Shown piece by piece: positions 34,765-43,784 of a stretch of DNA of 64,000 bases. The notes below the pieces were generated by a model, which saw only the letters and a program-made list of their open reading frames with translations, made no database searches and had not been told where the DNA came from. Positions within the stretch are counted from its first letter, which is position 1, and every line of letters begins with the position of its first letter. Source of the stretch: JAVVUJ01 sp964582545. GTDB lineage: Bacteria > Bacillota > Clostridia > Peptostreptococcales > Anaerovoracaceae. The stretch lies in the NCBI GenBank assembly GCA_964582545.1, contig CAZOSB010000001.1, forward strand, positions 186,001 through 250,000. Direction: 5' to 3'. The position numbers and the translations under genes are program-made.

Positions 34765-36817
34765 AACCATAGCGATGGAATACTGGAAGCAAGCAATAGC
34801 GGTATTTCTGATACTATTATTGTTGTTAAATCCAACCGGTAATGCTTTTATAAAATCCATCAGCAGTCAAGAGTTTTTTACCTATCATATTAAGGATCTC
34901 ATAGAAACTACCTTTTCCACGGAGACATCCTATGAAGAGGGGCAACTTTATCTGTCCACAGGCACCTATGAGTCAAACTTGGAAGGTCCGCTATTCGGTG
35001 TGGGAAAGGGTAAGAATCTCATACTGATTCAAATGGAAGCCCTTCAAAACATGGTGATCAACAAGACCTATAACGATCAGGAGATAACCCCTTACCTCAA
35101 TCAGTTTATTCAAGAAGATGGATCGTTATATTTTGATAACTTTTATCAGCAGATCGGTTCCGGAAATACTTCCGATGCTGAGTTTGCTGTTAACAATTCC
35201 CTTTTGGGAACCTTGGAAAGCTTCACGTATAAGATCTATGAGAACAATTATTTCTATGGTCTTCCATGGATTATGAACGAGAATGGTTATGATACCATGG
35301 TAATGCACGGATATAAGAAGGAATTTTGGAACAGAGAATCCATGTATCCGGTGCAGGGCTTTCACAGATTCTACAGCAGTGAAGATTATAAGAGCGACAA
35401 TATTCCAGGGATAGGAGGGGGAAATATCGTTGGAATCAGCGACCAGGAATTTTTCAAACAAAGTTTAGAGGTTCTAAAGGAAAAAGAAGCGCCTTTTTAT
35501 AGCTTTCTAATTACCCTGTCCAGCCACAATCCATACCGGCTGCCGGACAAGCTGAAGCGGATAGAACTTTTACCTGAGGATGAGGACACGCTGTTTGGAA
35601 ATTACATGGCTTCCATCAATTATGCGGATCGTTGTTTTGGAGAGTTTCTAGAAAATTTGAAAGCATCCGGTCTCTATGAAAATTCTGTAATTGCTCTCTA
35701 CGGAGATCATTTTGCTCTCACAAAATCAGACAAACGGATCGAGAGCCGGGTGAGCCAATGGTTAGGTTACCCTTACGAGTTTGACACCATGTTAAACGTT
35801 CCCATGATGATTCACATACCCGATAGTGGGAACTCTCCTCAAACATTGTCTCTATCCGCAGGTCATTTGGATTTGCTGCCTACCTTATCCTATGTCATGG
35901 GGATAGAAAGACTCAACACCCTTTATCTGGGCCAAAATTTGCTTCAGGCGGAATCGGGATTTGTAGCAGGTCAAACACACCTGCTGAAGGGCTCGTTTAT
36001 TAAGGATGATATTGTTTTTGAGGTTTCTAGGGATGGAGTCTTTGAAAGCAGCAGGGCTTGGAACAGAATTACCCGCCAACCCATTGACATTATGCCCTTA
36101 AAGGAATATTATTTAAGGGCGATAAATGTAGTGGAGCTTTCTCGGTTTTATCTTGAAAAGGATGTGATAAGAAGAATATTTTTAAATGGGGAAAGCATTG
36201 AAACCATTATGGCAGATACGGGCGACCAAGAGCCTCTTTCCGTTACAGTAGATCTATACAAAACCAAGGGAGAATCTGGTGCACTTTTACCTACCGAAAG
36301 CAAAGGATACATTCTTTTAGAGGATTTAGTAAGAGAAATGAGGATTAAAATTCTCAGGCATGAAGAATTTCATCCGTTCTTGGTGCAGATGGAGGATCCT
36401 GTAAAGGGACTCGCAAAATTTGAAGAAGAGTTTTCTGGTATTGTCAGGGATGTTGGGATTATTCGTGAAATCGATACGGAAGAAAATGAACAATTTAAAT
36501 TGATTAAAAGCAAATTAATCCCTGTGATTGAAAATTTAAAGGACTATACGAAGGTACAATATTTGGGTTATGAAAGGATTCTTTTTATGCCCCAAAAGGG
36601 AGAATACACCAAGGCTCAAATTCGAGATTTCGTAGAGTTGAATCGGCCTTATGGAATCGTGGTAGAGTTTGAGGACTTAAAGAACTACGCTTATTTAAAA
36701 AATACGGATGTAAAAATCTATGTTCTCCATGCAGATACAACGTTGGAAAAGACATACTGCAATATTATTGGCACTTCCGGATATATAAATATAAAGGAAG
36801 GGAAAAGGGAAAACTAA
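34739..36817 (+). CDS. Second LtaS-type protein, single membrane anchor, extra C-terminal domain
   Basis: 692 aa from ATG 34739, chosen for GAGGCGG just upstream (ATG 34727 has no site); it overlaps the previous gene by 26 bp. Only one N-terminal helix (about 20-36) replaces the five of its neighbour. The sulfatase-fold domain keeps LILIQMEALQ, SGNTSDAEF (T144), KEFWNRESMYP and LYGDHFAL, so catalytic residues are present. The last about 190 residues (from about 505) are divergent but end in a segment resembling the GDPD C-terminus (AQIRDFVELNRPYGIVVEFE, DVKIYVLHADT). It may be a primase, a modified-polymer synthase or a partner of the first paralogue. Confidence 0.85.
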   Translation: MDFLRRQIKTIAMEYWKQAIAVFLILLLLLNPTGNAFIKSISSQEFFTYHIKDLIETTFSTETSYEEGQLYLSTGTYESNLEGPLFGVGKGKNLILIQMEALQNMVINKTYNDQEITPYLNQFIQEDGSLYFDNFYQQIGSGNTSDAEFAVNNSLLGTLESFTYKIYENNYFYGLPWIMNENGYDTMVMHGYKKEFWNRESMYPVQGFHRFYSSEDYKSDNIPGIGGGNIVGISDQEFFKQSLEVLKEKEAPFYSFLITLSSHNPYRLPDKLKRIELLPEDEDTLFGNYMASINYADRCFGEFLENLKASGLYENSVIALYGDHFALTKSDKRIESRVSQWLGYPYEFDTMLNVPMMIHIPDSGNSPQTLSLSAGHLDLLPTLSYVMGIERLNTLYLGQNLLQAESGFVAGQTHLLKGSFIKDDIVFEVSRDGVFESSRAWNRITRQPIDIMPLKEYYLRAINVVELSRFYLEKDVIRRIFLNGESIETIMADTGDQEPLSVTVDLYKTKGESGALLPTESKGYILLEDLVREMRIKILRHEEFHPFLVQMEDPVKGLAKFEEEFSGIVRDVGIIREIDTEENEQFKLIKSKLIPVIENLKDYTKVQYLGYERILFMPQKGEYTKAQIRDFVELNRPYGIVVEFEDLKNYAYLKNTDVKIYVLHADTTLEKTYCNIIGTSGYINIKEGKREN

Positions 36818-36819
36818 AA

Positions 36820-38157
36820 ATGGACGATAATTTGAACTTGCTGCTAGATCCTATGGCACTGCTGATTGCAGCACTAGCCATCGCCATTTTATTGTTGCTT
36901 TTTTTTACATTTCTTAAGGTTTCCGCCCTAAAGAAGTCTTATGTGAATCAGTTAGCTTCCATAGAGACTCGGCTGGAAGAGGTTAAGATGCAGCAGGAAA
37001 GTCATGTTAGAATCGCAAAGCAGGAAACCATGCAATTTATTCAGACCAGCTTTCAAGGCTTGGGAGAACTATTGTCGGCTACTCAGAAGCAGTCAGTAGA
37101 GATTCAGGACATCCGATTGCAGGAATTGAGTCGTCAATTGGAAGGGATGAACCTACTCAATGACCAGAGGTTAGAACGCATCAGGGTTACCATGGAAAAT
37201 AAAATTTCCGCCATGCAGGAGGATAATGGAAAGAAACTGGAACTGATGAGAGCTACCGTAGATGAAAAACTTCAAAAAACTCTGGAAGATAGGATTAGTC
37301 AATCCTTTAAGCTGGTCAGCGATCGACTGGAGCAGGTGTATAAAGGGCTTGGGGAGATGCAAAACCTTGCGGTGGGAGTAGGCGATCTAAAAAAAGTTTT
37401 ATCCAACGTTAAGACAAGAGGCATCCTGGGAGAAATTCAGTTAGGTGCAATATTGGAGCAGATACTTTCCAAGGAGCAGTATGCAGAAAATATTCCCACT
37501 AAAAAGGGGAGCGGAGACAGGGTGGAATATGCCATCAAGCTTCCAGGAGATCAGGATGGGCAATGTGTATATCTGCCAATCGATGCCAAGTTCCCTGCAG
37601 ATGTTTACTCCAGACTGGTGGAGGCCTATGAGATTGGAAATGCCGTGGAAGTAGAAATAGCTTACAAGCAATTGGAAAAAACTATCAAAGTCTTTGCAAA
37701 GAGCATACATGATAAATATATCGATCCTCCACACACCACGGATTTTGGAATTTTATTCTTACCTTTTGAGGGGCTTTATGCAGAGGTGGTGAGAAGGGGG
37801 TTGATTGAAGTACTACAAAGGGAATATAAAATCAGCATTGCAGGACCAACCACCATGGCGGCCATTTTAAACAGTCTGCAGATGGGCTTTAAAACTTTAG
37901 CTATTCAAAAACATTCCGGTGAGGTATGGACGATTTTAGGGGCGGTTAAGACGGAATTTGATAAATTTGGGGATGTGTTGGCTGCTACCCAACAGAGAAT
38001 TAATCAGGCCAATGTGGAATTAGACAAGCTCATCGGAACCAGAACGAGAAAGATTCAAAGCAAATTGCGAAACATCGTAAGTCTATCGGATTCGTCTACA
38101 GTGCAAGTTTTGGATACCATCACAGATGAGTTAGTTGAAGAGGAAGAGGATATATAA
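36820..38157 (+). CDS. rmuC: RmuC-family protein
   Basis: 445 aa. An N-terminal membrane helix (about 12-32), a long coiled coil (about 35-175) and the RmuC nuclease-like domain (about 190-400) with TRGILGEIQLGAILEQIL, LPIDAKFPADVYSRL and FGILFLPFEGLYAEVVRRG. E. coli RmuC limits inversions at short repeats and the fold is related to PD-(D/E)XK nucleases. Its start is 3 bp after the LtaS-like gene, so it is probably co-transcribed with the envelope cluster although its role looks unrelated. Confidence 0.92.
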   Translation: MDDNLNLLLDPMALLIAALAIAILLLLFFTFLKVSALKKSYVNQLASIETRLEEVKMQQESHVRIAKQETMQFIQTSFQGLGELLSATQKQSVEIQDIRLQELSRQLEGMNLLNDQRLERIRVTMENKISAMQEDNGKKLELMRATVDEKLQKTLEDRISQSFKLVSDRLEQVYKGLGEMQNLAVGVGDLKKVLSNVKTRGILGEIQLGAILEQILSKEQYAENIPTKKGSGDRVEYAIKLPGDQDGQCVYLPIDAKFPADVYSRLVEAYEIGNAVEVEIAYKQLEKTIKVFAKSIHDKYIDPPHTTDFGILFLPFEGLYAEVVRRGLIEVLQREYKISIAGPTTMAAILNSLQMGFKTLAIQKHSGEVWTILGAVKTEFDKFGDVLAATQQRINQANVELDKLIGTRTRKIQSKLRNIVSLSDSSTVQVLDTITDELVEEEEDI

Positions 38158-38177
38158 AGGAGGTTGAAAGCGACTTA

Positions 38178-38921
38178 ATGAGTATCTATGCAATAGGAGA
38201 CCTTCACCTTTCCTTTTCCGCTGACAAGCCAATGGATCGGTTTGGAGGTCCATGGGTCAATCACACAGAATCCTTAAAGAACTGCTGGGAAAGTATGGTT
38301 CAGCCTGAAGATACGGTAATCCTTGCAGGAGATAGCTCCTGGGCGCTAAAATTTAAGGAGTATCTTGCAGATGCAGAGTATCTGGAAGGTTTGCCTGGAA
38401 AAAAGGTGTTAATCAAAGGGAATCACGATTTATGGTGGGGAACTTTAACAAAGATGAAAAAGTCGGAAAGCTCCATCTTTTACTTGCACAATACTTTTTA
38501 TGAGACCTCTTGCGAAAATCAACCCTATGCGATCTGTGGAACTAGAGGGTGGATTTGCCCAGGAGATGATCCCTTTACGGAAAATGACCGTAAGATTTAT
38601 TTGAGAGAAATGAATCGGTTGGAAACCTCCTTACAGGATGCGCAGCGTGCAGGATATGGAAAAGGACAGGATGCAAAAGGCCCCATTCTCTGTGCCATAC
38701 ATTTTCCTCCCACCAATCCAAAGCATGAGGTTTCGGGTTTTACAGAGCTCTTTACCCGCTACGGTGTGCAGACTGTAGTGTATGGTCACTTGCATGGTGA
38801 GGAAGGGTATAGGAAAGGTATTAAGGGAGAATACAATGGGGTAGAATATAAGTTGGTATCTTTAGATTATTTAAACTGTAGCCCCTTATTGTTGGTCGGT
38901 AATTCTTCCCTAGGAGAATGA
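38178..38921 (+). CDS. Metallophosphoesterase of the calcineurin-like superfamily
   Basis: 247 aa, cytosolic. Metal-binding motifs in order: IGDLHLSF (DxH), AGDSSWALK (GDxxW form), IKGNHDLWWG (GNHD), CAIHFPPTN and VYGHLHGEEG (GHxH). This subgroup of predicted phosphohydrolases is common in Firmicutes, with unknown substrate. AGGAGG precedes the ATG 21 bp after rmuC. No neighbour reveals the substrate. Confidence 0.88.
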   Translation: MSIYAIGDLHLSFSADKPMDRFGGPWVNHTESLKNCWESMVQPEDTVILAGDSSWALKFKEYLADAEYLEGLPGKKVLIKGNHDLWWGTLTKMKKSESSIFYLHNTFYETSCENQPYAICGTRGWICPGDDPFTENDRKIYLREMNRLETSLQDAQRAGYGKGQDAKGPILCAIHFPPTNPKHEVSGFTELFTRYGVQTVVYGHLHGEEGYRKGIKGEYNGVEYKLVSLDYLNCSPLLLVGNSSLGE

Positions 38922-38967
38922 GAGCGGAGCCATTCAGCTTAGGGGAATCAGAAAGGAAGGTGATAAC

Positions 38968-40155
38968 TTGAAGAGAGTCATATTAATCGTATTGGATAGT
39001 CTGGGGGTGGGTGCGCTACCAGATGCACAGAGTTACGGCGATAAAGGAACCAATACATTAGGTCACATTATAGAAAAAAACCCGGAAATGGATATTCCCA
39101 ACTTAATAAAATTAGGGCTTGTTCATACTCTGGAACCGGGATTTGTATTGCCGGAGAAGATGGTGGTAGATTCAAGTGAAATCCTAGGATCCTACGGAAG
39201 GTTGGGGGAAATGTCTAAAGGCAAGGATACCATCACCGGTCACTGGGAAATCGCAGGGCTTTTTACAGAGGTACCTTTTAAGACTTATCCGGATGGATTC
39301 CCTCCTGAGTTTATGGAGTCCTATGAAAAGGCGATCGGGGTAGAAACTCTGGGGAATTATGCAGCCTCCGGCACGGAAATCATAGAAGCCTTGGGCCCTG
39401 AGCATGAGGCTTCAGGAAAACCCATCATCTATACCTCTGCAGACAGCGTATTTCAAATTGCTGCAAATACGGCGGTGATTCCGTTGGAGAGGTTATACGA
39501 GATCTGTCAAATTGCCAGAGAACTATTGGTGGGAGAATATGCCTGTGGCAGAGTAATCGCCAGACCTTATGTGTTGGAGAATGGGAAGCGCAACAGGACT
39601 TCAGACCGCAAGGATTACGCTGTCTCGCCTACTGGAAAAACCATTTTAGATCATCTTACAGAAAGCGGAAAGACCGTTTGCGCCATAGGAAAAATTCACG
39701 ACATCTTCAACGGGCAGGGCATCAAAACCTCCATTCACACAGACAACAATATGGACGGTGTGGATAAGACCTTGACGGTGATGAATCAGGAGTTTGAAGG
39801 TTTGATTTTTACCAATCTGGTGGATTTCGACTCTAAATATGGTCATCGTCGAGATCCGGAAGGGTATGCCAGATGTTTAGAGGAATTTGACCGCAGATTG
39901 CCGGAAATTCTAAAAACAATGAAAGAAGAAGATATACTGATTCTCTGTGCGGACCATGGAAATGACCCCACCCACACGGGATGGGATCACACCAGGGAGT
40001 ATGTGCCGGTTTTAGTTTACGGAAAGTCCATTCAAGGGGCAAATTCCATGGAAACCGGTGCATCTTATGGAGACATGGGTGCTACAATTGCAGAAATTTT
40101 AGGCGTTGGAAAAACGGATATAGGAAATAGCTTTTATAAGCAGATTCAAAAATAA
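38968..40155 (+). CDS. deoB: Phosphopentomutase
   Basis: Converts (deoxy)ribose-1-phosphate to the 5-phosphate in nucleoside salvage and breakdown. 395 aa. Alkaline-phosphatase-fold motifs: VLDSLGVGALPDA, KDTITGHWEIAG (with the phospho-Thr), YTSADSVFQIA, FDSKYGHRRDPEGYA and CADHGNDPTHTGWDHTREY. Uses a TTG start with AAGGAAGGTGAT upstream. The pyrimidine nucleoside phosphorylase gene follows at 66 bp and feeds it sugar-1-phosphates. Confidence 0.96.
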   Translation: MKRVILIVLDSLGVGALPDAQSYGDKGTNTLGHIIEKNPEMDIPNLIKLGLVHTLEPGFVLPEKMVVDSSEILGSYGRLGEMSKGKDTITGHWEIAGLFTEVPFKTYPDGFPPEFMESYEKAIGVETLGNYAASGTEIIEALGPEHEASGKPIIYTSADSVFQIAANTAVIPLERLYEICQIARELLVGEYACGRVIARPYVLENGKRNRTSDRKDYAVSPTGKTILDHLTESGKTVCAIGKIHDIFNGQGIKTSIHTDNNMDGVDKTLTVMNQEFEGLIFTNLVDFDSKYGHRRDPEGYARCLEEFDRRLPEILKTMKEEDILILCADHGNDPTHTGWDHTREYVPVLVYGKSIQGANSMETGASYGDMGATIAEILGVGKTDIGNSFYKQIQK

Positions 40156-40221
40156 TTGTTAGCAGTATGATCAAAAATAAAATATTTGGTCATACAGGAG
40201 TAGATTAAGGAGGAGAGGGTC

Positions 40222-41541
40222 ATGGGTAAGAATCTCAATATGATTGATATTCTTCTCGATAAAAGAGAAGGAAAGGCTCTGACGGATGAGCAAATACAAT
40301 ATTTTGTGAAGGGATTTACAGAAGGAACCATACCTGATTATCAAGTCTCTGCCTTACTGATGGCTATTTTTCTCAATAAAATGAATCGGGAGGAAACCTA
40401 TGCTCTAACGGCTGCCATGAAAAATTCAGGTGATGTGGTAGACCTTTCTCCCATTGCAGGTGTTAAGGTGGATAAGCACAGCACTGGAGGTGTAGGGGAT
40501 AAGACCACCTTCATCGTAGGTCCCATCGCTGCCGCCTGCGGTGTACCCATTGCCAAAATGTCTGGAAGAGGATTGGGTTTCACAGGGGGAACTGTGGATA
40601 AAATGGAATCTATCCCCGGATTTCAAACAACCATAGAAGCAGAAGTATTTATGGATTTAGTAAACCATACAGGGCTTTCTGTTATAGGTCAAACAGCACA
40701 CATTGCACCGGCAGACAAAAAAATATATGCTTTGCGAGATGTGACATCCACCGTTGACAATAAAAGTTTGATCACTTCCAGCATCATGAGCAAGAAATTG
40801 GCATCTGGTAGCGATGCCATCGTATTGGACGTGAAGTGCGGAAACGGAGCTTTTATGGAAACTCTGGAGGATGCCGTCGAGTTGGGGAGCATGATGGTGG
40901 ATATAGGTCGAGAAGACGGCAAGAAAGTGATTGCTGTCATAACGGACATGAATCAGCCGCTGGGAAAAGCAGTGGGCAATGCCAACGAGGTCATAGAAGC
41001 CATCGAAACCCTAAAGAATAATGGACCAGAGGATATCACGGAACTTTCTGTAATTTTGGCATCCTACATGATCTATTTAGGGGAAAAGGCAAGCTCTCAT
41101 CAAGAAGCTATGGATCAGGCCAGAGAAGTTCTCCATAATGGGAAGGCTTTGGAGAAGTTTGGACAATTTGTCAAAGGGCAGGGGGGAGATCCTAGGGTGC
41201 TGGATGACTACTCGCTTTTCCCGCAACCTTTGCACAGGAAGGAAATCCGGGCTGATCAGGATGGCTACATAAGCCGGATAACAGCCAGAATCATAGGTTT
41301 GGCCTCTCAGCACTCTGGGGCAGGGAGAGCCACAAAAGAAGATCCCATCGATTTGTCCGCGGGAATCTATCTTCATAAAAAGGTTGGAGATCAGGTGAAA
41401 AAGGGAGATGTGCTTGCGGAGGTAATGGGCAACGATATGGCAAAGGTAGAGAGGGGTGCTGAAGAGGGTGCAAAAGCATTTCTCATAGGGGAAAAGCCAG
41501 CCTTGGGGTCTCTTGTGAAAGAAGTCATCGGTTTAGATTAA
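40222..41541 (+). CDS. pdp: Pyrimidine-nucleoside phosphorylase
   Basis: Splits uridine, thymidine or deoxyuridine with phosphate to base and pentose-1-phosphate, the substrate of the DeoB encoded upstream. 439 aa. The family signature SGRGLGFTGGTVDKMESIPG and the phosphate-binding KHSTGGVGDKTTFIVGP are conserved, as is the C-terminal domain of GATase-like fold (GAGRATKEDPIDLSAGI). Strong ribosome site AAGGAGGAGAG. Confidence 0.95.
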   Translation: MGKNLNMIDILLDKREGKALTDEQIQYFVKGFTEGTIPDYQVSALLMAIFLNKMNREETYALTAAMKNSGDVVDLSPIAGVKVDKHSTGGVGDKTTFIVGPIAAACGVPIAKMSGRGLGFTGGTVDKMESIPGFQTTIEAEVFMDLVNHTGLSVIGQTAHIAPADKKIYALRDVTSTVDNKSLITSSIMSKKLASGSDAIVLDVKCGNGAFMETLEDAVELGSMMVDIGREDGKKVIAVITDMNQPLGKAVGNANEVIEAIETLKNNGPEDITELSVILASYMIYLGEKASSHQEAMDQAREVLHNGKALEKFGQFVKGQGGDPRVLDDYSLFPQPLHRKEIRADQDGYISRITARIIGLASQHSGAGRATKEDPIDLSAGIYLHKKVGDQVKKGDVLAEVMGNDMAKVERGAEEGAKAFLIGEKPALGSLVKEVIGLD

Positions 41542-41643
41542 CTGTAAATCGAATTTTTATGTCTTTCGTCCATATTTGATATTGCTCATTTTCGTTCATA
41601 ATTTATTTTAATTTATTTTCGTCACTTTCGACCTTATTTGAGG

Positions 41644-41672
41644 TTGCAAAAAAATAGGGATGATAGTACAAT
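41644..41672 (+). promoter_or_regulatory. Probable promoter of the PilZ gene
   Basis: TTGCAA (41644-41649), 17-bp spacer, TACAAT (41667-41672). The -10 box is in the loop and arm of a perfect palindrome. Confidence 0.6.
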
Positions 41673-41698
41673 ACTATCATTGAATGATAAATAATCAT
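41660..41698 (+). promoter_or_regulatory. Tandem palindromes overlapping the PilZ-gene -10 box
   Basis: First palindrome ATGATAGT-ACAAT-ACTATCAT (41660-41680), perfect. Second ATGAT-AAATA-ATCAT (41684-41698). Both share the ATGAT half-site. They cover the -10 box and likely start point, which suggests a repressor operator; the regulator is unknown. Confidence 0.5.
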
Positions 41699-41742
41699 TT
41701 TCTAATTCTAAGAAAAATTGGGAAGGGGACTTTGGTGAGCCT

Positions 41743-42408
41743 ATGCTTTTAGAAACAGTAAAAATCGGTAGCAAAATAGAGATTTCTTTTCTTGAGGAAG
41801 ATACTACAGCGCCAACCAAATATTATAAAACCAAAGTTGAAAATATTATATCTCCTGCCTTATTGACCGTTCAAACACCACATGCCGTCGATCGGATTCT
41901 CCGTGTAGAAATCGGTCAGAAATTAAATATGTACAGCTTTCAGAAAGAAGGGATCTATCTTTATAAAGTTGAGGTAGAGAGCCAGTTTCTGGATGATAAT
42001 ATCGGAATGTTAAACCTAGCTATCCTTTCGCCACCAAAGATAACCCAAAGAAGAGAATTTTTCAGATTGGAATGCACCATGGATACTGTGGTGGAAAACT
42101 TAACCGTACAGGCACAGGATGCAGAGTTAGAAGATAATGGAGGAACCATTAAGGATATCGGCGCAGGGGGAACGAAACTCATCTGCAATATGGCCTTTGA
42201 TGTTGGAGACGGAATAAGATGTATCTTTACCTTTCGGGATATAAATTTCAACTTTACCGGTGTGATTATCGGTAAGGAAAGACTAGAAGAAGGACTTAAG
42301 TATCGATATAGATATCGGGCAAAATGGAATAAGTTAGATCAAAGAACCGAGGATAAGCTGATGAAGTGCATCTTTGAAACTCAGCGGGCATCCATGAGAA
42401 AAGAATAA
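41743..42408 (+). CDS. PilZ-domain cyclic-di-GMP receptor (YcgR/YpfA-like)
   Basis: 221 aa. The N-terminal half (about 1-100) is a YcgR-N-like beta domain; the C-terminal half is PilZ. The ligand motifs are both present: RREFFRLE (RxxxR) and DIGAGGTKL (D/NxSxxG-type, with Ala-Gly). Bacillus YpfA and E. coli YcgR act as flagellar brakes, but no motility genes are in this window, so it could also control exopolysaccharide or adhesion. It is downstream of pdp but has its own promoter-like sequence. No canonical AGGAGG is seen, only GGAAGGGG about 17 nt upstream of the ATG. Confidence 0.9.
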   Translation: MLLETVKIGSKIEISFLEEDTTAPTKYYKTKVENIISPALLTVQTPHAVDRILRVEIGQKLNMYSFQKEGIYLYKVEVESQFLDDNIGMLNLAILSPPKITQRREFFRLECTMDTVVENLTVQAQDAELEDNGGTIKDIGAGGTKLICNMAFDVGDGIRCIFTFRDINFNFTGVIIGKERLEEGLKYRYRYRAKWNKLDQRTEDKLMKCIFETQRASMRKE

Positions 42409-42469
42409 TGTATTTATAATCTTGTAATCTTTCAGTAATGAAAACCTCTTATGATTCATATATTTAATT

Positions 42470-42510
42470 ATAAAAGCCTACTATAAAAAATTCATTAATA
42501 CGGCTTTTAT
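42470..42510 (+). terminator. Hairpin between the PilZ gene and dacF
   Basis: Perfect arms ATAAAAGCC / GGCTTTTAT with a 23-nt loop, 60 bp after the PilZ gene and 15 bp before the dacF ribosome site. It has no clean T-run, so it may be a weak terminator or a leader hairpin of dacF. Confidence 0.4.
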
Positions 42511-42536
42511 GATATGAATTTAATAGGAGGTTTTTT

Positions 42537-43784
42537 ATGTGGTTATATAAAAAAATGAAAGTATATTCTTTGATGTTTCAAAAATATCCTTTCAGTTGTT
42601 TCCTACAGATTAAAAAAATAGCTGTTAGCTTTCTTTTAATAATTGCCTTACTCTTCTCATGGCCATTAAGTTCCTTTGGAGAAGAAACGGAAGATCCACA
42701 AAGTGCATGGAAGATCGATGGGAAAGCGGCGGTTCTTATGGATGCGGGTAGCGGCAAGGTTCTCTTTGAATACAAGGCGCATGAAAAGTTACCAATTGCC
42801 AGCGTCACAAAGGTTATGACCATGCTATTAATTTTGGAAGCCGTAGACAGGGGGCAAATAAGCTTAGAGGATCCGGTAACCATCAGCGAAAAAGCATCCA
42901 GCATGGGAGGCAGTCAAATGTTCTTGGAAACGGGTGAGGTTCAACCCTTAAAACATTTGATGGAAGGGATCGCTATGGTCAGTGCCAACGATGCCTGTGT
43001 GGCGGCGGCAGAATATCATTCCGGATCTATTGAAATTTTCGTAGAAGCCATGAACAAACGGGCAGGCGAATTGGGAATGAAAAATACTCATTTTGTAAAT
43101 ACAAACGGTTTGCCTGTAGCAAATCATTACTCCAGTGCATATGATGTAGGGATTATGTCAAAGGAGCTATTGAAGCACATTCATGAAAATGAAACCTGGT
43201 TTACAACTTGGATGGATACCATGATGGTAGGGCTACCGGGAAAACAAACGGAGCTTGGGTTGACCAACACCAATAGACTTGTCCGAACCTATCCCGGAGC
43301 GATTGGTCTCAAGACCGGTTTTACTCAGGACGCCATGTATTGCTTGTCCGGAGCAGCCAGAAAAGGGGACTTGACATTAGTTGCAGTAATACTGGGAAGT
43401 CCAACCTCTCAAATACGTTTTGCAGAAGCTACAAAGCTGTTGGATTTTGGATTTGCAAATTACGATGCGCTAAAACTGGCAGAAAAGGGAGAACCCATCG
43501 ACACTTTAATTATTGAAAAAGCTTCTCCCAGAGTAATCAATGCAGTAGCGCCACAGGATGTGGCTGTTTTGATCAGAAAAGGCGATAAAAATGGGATTCG
43601 GGGCGAATCGGTTTTTAATAGTATACCGCAGTTGCCCATAACTCGAGGACAACAAATTGGAGAACTAGTGATTTATCAAAATGATAGGGAAATTGACAGA
43701 TACCCTCTGGTAGCAGAAGAAGATGTCCATAAGGCCGGATATCTGGAACTATACATACGAATGCTAAAAGAGGGGGTAAAATAA
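42537..43784 (+). CDS. dacF: D-alanyl-D-alanine carboxypeptidase (DacF/PBP5 family)
   Basis: Low-molecular-weight PBP that trims the terminal D-Ala of muropeptides. 415 aa. A long N-terminal leader holds a hydrophobic core at about 28-45, then the exported enzyme. Active-site motifs: IASVTKVMTM (SxxK), SANDAC (SxN) and LKTGFTQDAMYC (KTG), followed by the C-terminal PBP5 beta domain. AGGAGG lies 6 bp before the ATG. In Bacillus dacF sits beside spoIIA and acts on spore cortex; here it lies 31 kb away but near deoB/pdp, so the DacF name is a reasonable inference rather than proof. Confidence 0.92.
   Translation: MWLYKKMKVYSLMFQKYPFSCFLQIKKIAVSFLLIIALLFSWPLSSFGEETEDPQSAWKIDGKAAVLMDAGSGKVLFEYKAHEKLPIASVTKVMTMLLILEAVDRGQISLEDPVTISEKASSMGGSQMFLETGEVQPLKHLMEGIAMVSANDACVAAAEYHSGSIEIFVEAMNKRAGELGMKNTHFVNTNGLPVANHYSSAYDVGIMSKELLKHIHENETWFTTWMDTMMVGLPGKQTELGLTNTNRLVRTYPGAIGLKTGFTQDAMYCLSGAARKGDLTLVAVILGSPTSQIRFAEATKLLDFGFANYDALKLAEKGEPIDTLIIEKASPRVINAVAPQDVAVLIRKGDKNGIRGESVFNSIPQLPITRGQQIGELVIYQNDREIDRYPLVAEEDVHKAGYLELYIRMLKEGVK

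Noticed and set aside
34700..34790. Frameshift joining the two LtaS-like genes
   Set aside because: The second frame encodes a normal membrane anchor preceded by its own ribosome site, and both proteins have complete catalytic domains; overlap by 26 bp is ordinary coupling.
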